The notes under the pieces were generated by a model. It made no database searches and was not told the origin of the DNA. It worked only from the letters and a program-made list of their open reading frames with translations. DNA of 64,000 nt from Shewanella pneumatophori (GTDB lineage Bacteria; Pseudomonadota; Gammaproteobacteria; Enterobacterales; Shewanellaceae). The stretch covers positions 1 to 64,000 of the forward strand of contig NZ_JAKILB010000011.1 of NCBI RefSeq assembly GCF_023283895.1, in the 5' to 3' direction. Positions 61,467 through 64,000 of the stretch are shown piece after piece. Numbering within the stretch: the stretch's first letter is position 1; each line of letters starts with the position of its first letter. The position numbers and the translations under genes were made by a program.

Positions 61467-62849
61467 CTATTTTTCTTTAGTGATGCGGCGGCTGAGTGCA
61501 CTTTGGCTAATACCTAGCATTTGCGCGGCGGCGGTTTGGCTGTTAGCGGTGCGGTTCATCGCTTCTTGAATAAGCGCGTCACTCATTTGCGCTAATGTCG
61601 GCAAAATCTTAGGGAAAATCAGCTGGTCGCTCTCAGTGTGATTGGTTGATTTACTTAAATTAATTGCCTCCATAAACGGCGTGATATTTAGCGCTACGCC
61701 ATCGCTGCGACTGACAGCGTCAAACACCATGCCTTTTAACTCGTGCAAGTTACCCGGAAACTCATATTCAGACAGTTGCTGCGCCAGCGTGCTCGGTTGC
61801 TGTGGCTCAGATAAGCCCATCTCTTTGGCGGCCAAGCTAATAAAGTGATTGATCAGCATAGACAGATCTAGTTTGCGGTTTTTAAGCGGTGGTAACTTGA
61901 TGGTGTGTGAACGTAAGCGATACAAGAGATCGCTTCTAAATTTACCCGTTTGATTCAGTGCCAATAAATCATGCTGGGTTGAGGTGATGATTTTACACAG
62001 CACTGGGTAGGCCCTATCGCTGCCAATAGGGTAGTACTGCTTATGCTCAATCACATCCACTAAGCGAGCTTGTGCCTCAATGGGTAAATCGCCTATCTCA
62101 TTTAAATACAGTAGACCTGACTGCACTTGGTGCAACACACCTGCCTGCGCACTAACATTGCCATTATCATCAGTATGCAATTGACCAAAAAGCTGCAGCT
62201 CAAACGCTGAGGTGCTAATGCCTGCCAGATTTACGTTAATAAACGGTGCATCAGGGCAAATCAGTTGATGACAAGATTTGGCAAACTCATCTTTACCTGT
62301 GCCGCTTTCACCTTGAATAAGGATTGGCTCAGGGCTTAGAGCCACCGCTTCTAAGTATCTGAATTGATCTAGCAATGCAGGCTCGCAGGTGAGGATATTA
62401 TTAAACACTTCAGGGCGGTCTAGGGTGCGGCTTAAAAAGCTTTCTTTGATGCGCAGATAGTTACGCTCAAGCCCGACTACCTCTAGAGCGCGGCGCACGG
62501 TGCGAGCAAGGTCATCGACTTTATCGGTTTTAATAAAGTAATCATAAGCACCGTTTTTAATGCAGCGCACTGCAGTGTCGACTTCGTTTACGCCGGTGAC
62601 GATAAGTACTCGGGTTTTAGGAAATTCACTGCGGATCATTTGCAGTAAATCTTCACCAGAATGGAACGGCATAGTTAAATCGAGCAAAACTAAGGCGTAG
62701 TCGCCAGTTTGCAGTCGATTCATCACTTGACGACTATCAACACAAGTATCAATTTTCGCTTCCGGCACTAAGCGGTTTAGCGTGATAGACAAGGTTCGTA
62801 GCCATGAGGCTTCATCGTCAACCAGAAGAATGTTTCTAGCAAGTTTCAT
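61467..62849 (-). CDS. NtrC-like response regulator without GAFTGA motif
   Basis: A 460-residue regulator: receiver (residues 5-120; D11, D12, phosphoacceptor D57, K108), AAA+ domain (about 150-370) and a Fis-type HTH (about 430-457, AAQMLGISQSALSRRI). Walker A GESGTGK (180-186) is intact. After LFG (220-222) the loop that should read GAFTGA is HTDDNGNVSAQAG, and Walker B reads LLYLNEIGD with Asn250 in place of the usual Asp. GAFTGA contacts sigma-54, so this protein probably does not activate sigma-54 promoters; it may act with sigma-70, as TyrR does, or as a repressor. Encoded 54 bp after the kinase gene and probably partnered with it. Confidence 0.88.
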   Translation of the reverse strand: MKLARNILLVDDEASWLRTLSITLNRLVPEAKIDTCVDSRQVMNRLQTGDYALVLLDLTMPFHSGEDLLQMIRSEFPKTRVLIVTGVNEVDTAVRCIKNGAYDYFIKTDKVDDLARTVRRALEVVGLERNYLRIKESFLSRTLDRPEVFNNILTCEPALLDQFRYLEAVALSPEPILIQGESGTGKDEFAKSCHQLICPDAPFINVNLAGISTSAFELQLFGQLHTDDNGNVSAQAGVLHQVQSGLLYLNEIGDLPIEAQARLVDVIEHKQYYPIGSDRAYPVLCKIITSTQHDLLALNQTGKFRSDLLYRLRSHTIKLPPLKNRKLDLSMLINHFISLAAKEMGLSEPQQPSTLAQQLSEYEFPGNLHELKGMVFDAVSRSDGVALNITPFMEAINLSKSTNHTESDQLIFPKILPTLAQMSDALIQEAMNRTANSQTAAAQMLGISQSALSRRITKEK

Positions 62850-62903
62850 GGTGATAGCTATCCTTTTTATCTTCTATTCTTTGCGGAGCAGGTGAACATG
62901 GCG

Positions 62904-64000
62904 TTAATAATCGAGAGGAAAGCGTATTTTAATCACTGTGCCTTTACCAAGACGTGAGGTGATCTGCATATCAGCTTTATGCTCTTTAATAATACGGCTA
63001 CACACAGATAGCCCCAGCCCCGTGCCACCACTTGAGCGTCTAGTGGTAAAAAATGGTTCAGTAATACGCTGTAAGGTGGCTCTGTCCATCCCTACGCCTT
63101 GGTCGGTAACAATCAAGCAAATATGATTGTCTTCGACCGTGGTCGTAATATTGATGTGCTCATTGCACTCATAACAATCGGCATCTTGCCTGATGGCGTG
63201 GCAGGCGTTTTGAATTAGGTTAATCAAGACTTGGTGCAGCTGCTGCGCATCGCCCATTACCACTGGTGCCGGTGACATTAACTCAGTGGTGACGTTAAAA
63301 ATCTTGGTTTGGTTGGCAGTTAAGCGCAGCGATACTTCAACCACATCGTTAAGACAGGTTGGTTGATAGTCATTAGTCAGCGTTGGCCGCGCGTAGTGTT
63401 TTAGGTCATTCACAATGCGGCTAATGCGCTCAGCGCCTTCATTAATAGACTGACTGCTTAAATCCAGTTCATCGATGGCTGAATCAGGCGCCATACCGGC
63501 AATGGTCCAAAATGGATTTTGCTTTTGATATTGACTACTGGCCTCAGACAGATCGCGCAATGCATCGCTAATAAAGGCGATGGAGTGAATAATAATCCCG
63601 GTTGGGTTATTGATCTCGTGGGCAACACCAGCCGATAACTCACCAAGAGAGGCTAGCCGGCTAGCTTCATCGTTAGCTTGGCGCAGCCTGTGCTGCTCTG
63701 TGGTTTGTTCCAGCAAAATAACCACTTGTTTATCAATAATCGGGTGTAGCTGCATTTGCCAATATTGATTATCGATCTGCATGTCTGTTATTTGTGATTT
63801 TTGTGCAGTTAATGCATCGCTCAACGCCTGTTTTAGCTCAAAAGCTTGGCCGTCGATGTAGTGAAAATCAGGATTACTGAGCAGATCATTATTATTGTCG
63901 TTACTCCACAGGCATTCACCGTCTTGATTAAACAAGGTTACGCCGTGGGGAATACCGTCGAGTACTGACTGAAACTGCTTTGATAGCTTGGAGATCGCCT
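62904..64000 (-). CDS. Sensor histidine kinase, 5' end beyond the window
   Basis: Partial gene open to the right edge (only the C-terminal 364 residues are visible). The part seen has a PAS-like segment (GIPHGVTLFNQDGECLWSN), the H-box LGELSAGVAHEINNPTGII with the phosphorylated His, and the ATPase domain: N-box LIQNACHAI, G1 VTDQGVGM, F-box PFFTTRRSSGGTGLGLSV and G2. This is the group of kinases that pair with NtrC-like regulators. The regulator gene follows at 54 bp. The sensory part lies outside the window, so the signal cannot be judged. A TTG at 63935 is not a real start, since the frame continues upstream. Confidence 0.9.
   Translation of the reverse strand, partial: AISKLSKQFQSVLDGIPHGVTLFNQDGECLWSNDNNNDLLSNPDFHYIDGQAFELKQALSDALTAQKSQITDMQIDNQYWQMQLHPIIDKQVVILLEQTTEQHRLRQANDEASRLASLGELSAGVAHEINNPTGIIIHSIAFISDALRDLSEASSQYQKQNPFWTIAGMAPDSAIDELDLSSQSINEGAERISRIVNDLKHYARPTLTNDYQPTCLNDVVEVSLRLTANQTKIFNVTTELMSPAPVVMGDAQQLHQVLINLIQNACHAIRQDADCYECNEHINITTTVEDNHICLIVTDQGVGMDRATLQRITEPFFTTRRSSGGTGLGLSVCSRIIKEHKADMQITSRLGKGTVIKIRFPLDY

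Noticed and set aside
1..64000. CRISPR array, prophage, tRNA or rRNA genes
   Set aside because: No regularly spaced identical repeats, phage structural genes, tRNA cloverleaf with CCA-type end or rRNA stretch was found on reading the sequence; a covariance search was not possible.

Overview
The window looks like a chromosomal segment of a marine gammaproteobacterium, most probably Shewanella or a close relative. The reasons are the gene content (DUF3087, DUF3581 and DUF4144-like proteins, a GH20 hexosaminidase preceded by a NagR-like palindrome, an NhaC-type carrier behind MetJ boxes) and the gene order. Species assignment is inference; no rRNA or tRNA gene was seen.

Layout. 1-2.9 kb: an integron-type cassette array without a visible integrase: four small + strand genes separated by attC-like sites, ending in a cluster of hairpins. 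2.9-14.4 kb: rluF with a DUF998 membrane protein, a MetJ-box-preceded NhaC-family carrier (probable methionine transporter MetT), DUF3087, a porin, yggE, bluB, a Dcu-type C4-dicarboxylate carrier, and a SulP carrier paired with a tandem Usp protein. 14.5-35.8 kb: a housekeeping block with the same order as part of the E. coli chromosome (hpt, yadGH, panC, panB, folK, pcnB, gluQRS, dksA, sfsA, thpR, hrpB, mrcB). Here pepB and an unusual wHTH-TM-receiver protein lie between sfsA and thpR. 35.9-42.8 kb: hexosaminidase, a GST-like protein, an MFS exporter, a GNAT gene split by a 265-bp MITE, and a lipoprotein. 43.2-50.6 kb: a probable iron locus with a Fur-like site, a cadherin/DUF4856 lipoprotein, an imelysin-like lipoprotein, a TonB-dependent receptor, a membrane fatty-acid hydroxylase and DUF3581. 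50.8-52.7 kb: a tandem glycine riboswitch before an AGCS alanine/glycine symporter. 53-58.6 kb: a three-gene MukBEF/Mks-like condensin operon in B-E-F order. 59-64 kb: a SDF-family dicarboxylate/amino-acid symporter, a Tat-exported metallo-beta-lactamase-fold protein, and a two-component pair whose NtrC-like regulator lacks GAFTGA. The kinase runs off the right edge.

Most noteworthy: (1) the wHTH-TM-degenerate receiver protein at 28155-29279; (2) the B-E-F ordered SMC-like operon with no JetD-type nuclease; (3) the NtrC-like regulator without GAFTGA; (4) an AUU start codon on pcnB with a strong ribosome binding site; (5) tandem Met boxes before the NhaC-type carrier; (6) the orphan cassette array; (7) a MITE-split GNAT gene; (8) a possible anti-SD switch downstream of the glycine riboswitch.

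All product names rest on reading the translations and motifs by eye; no database search was run.
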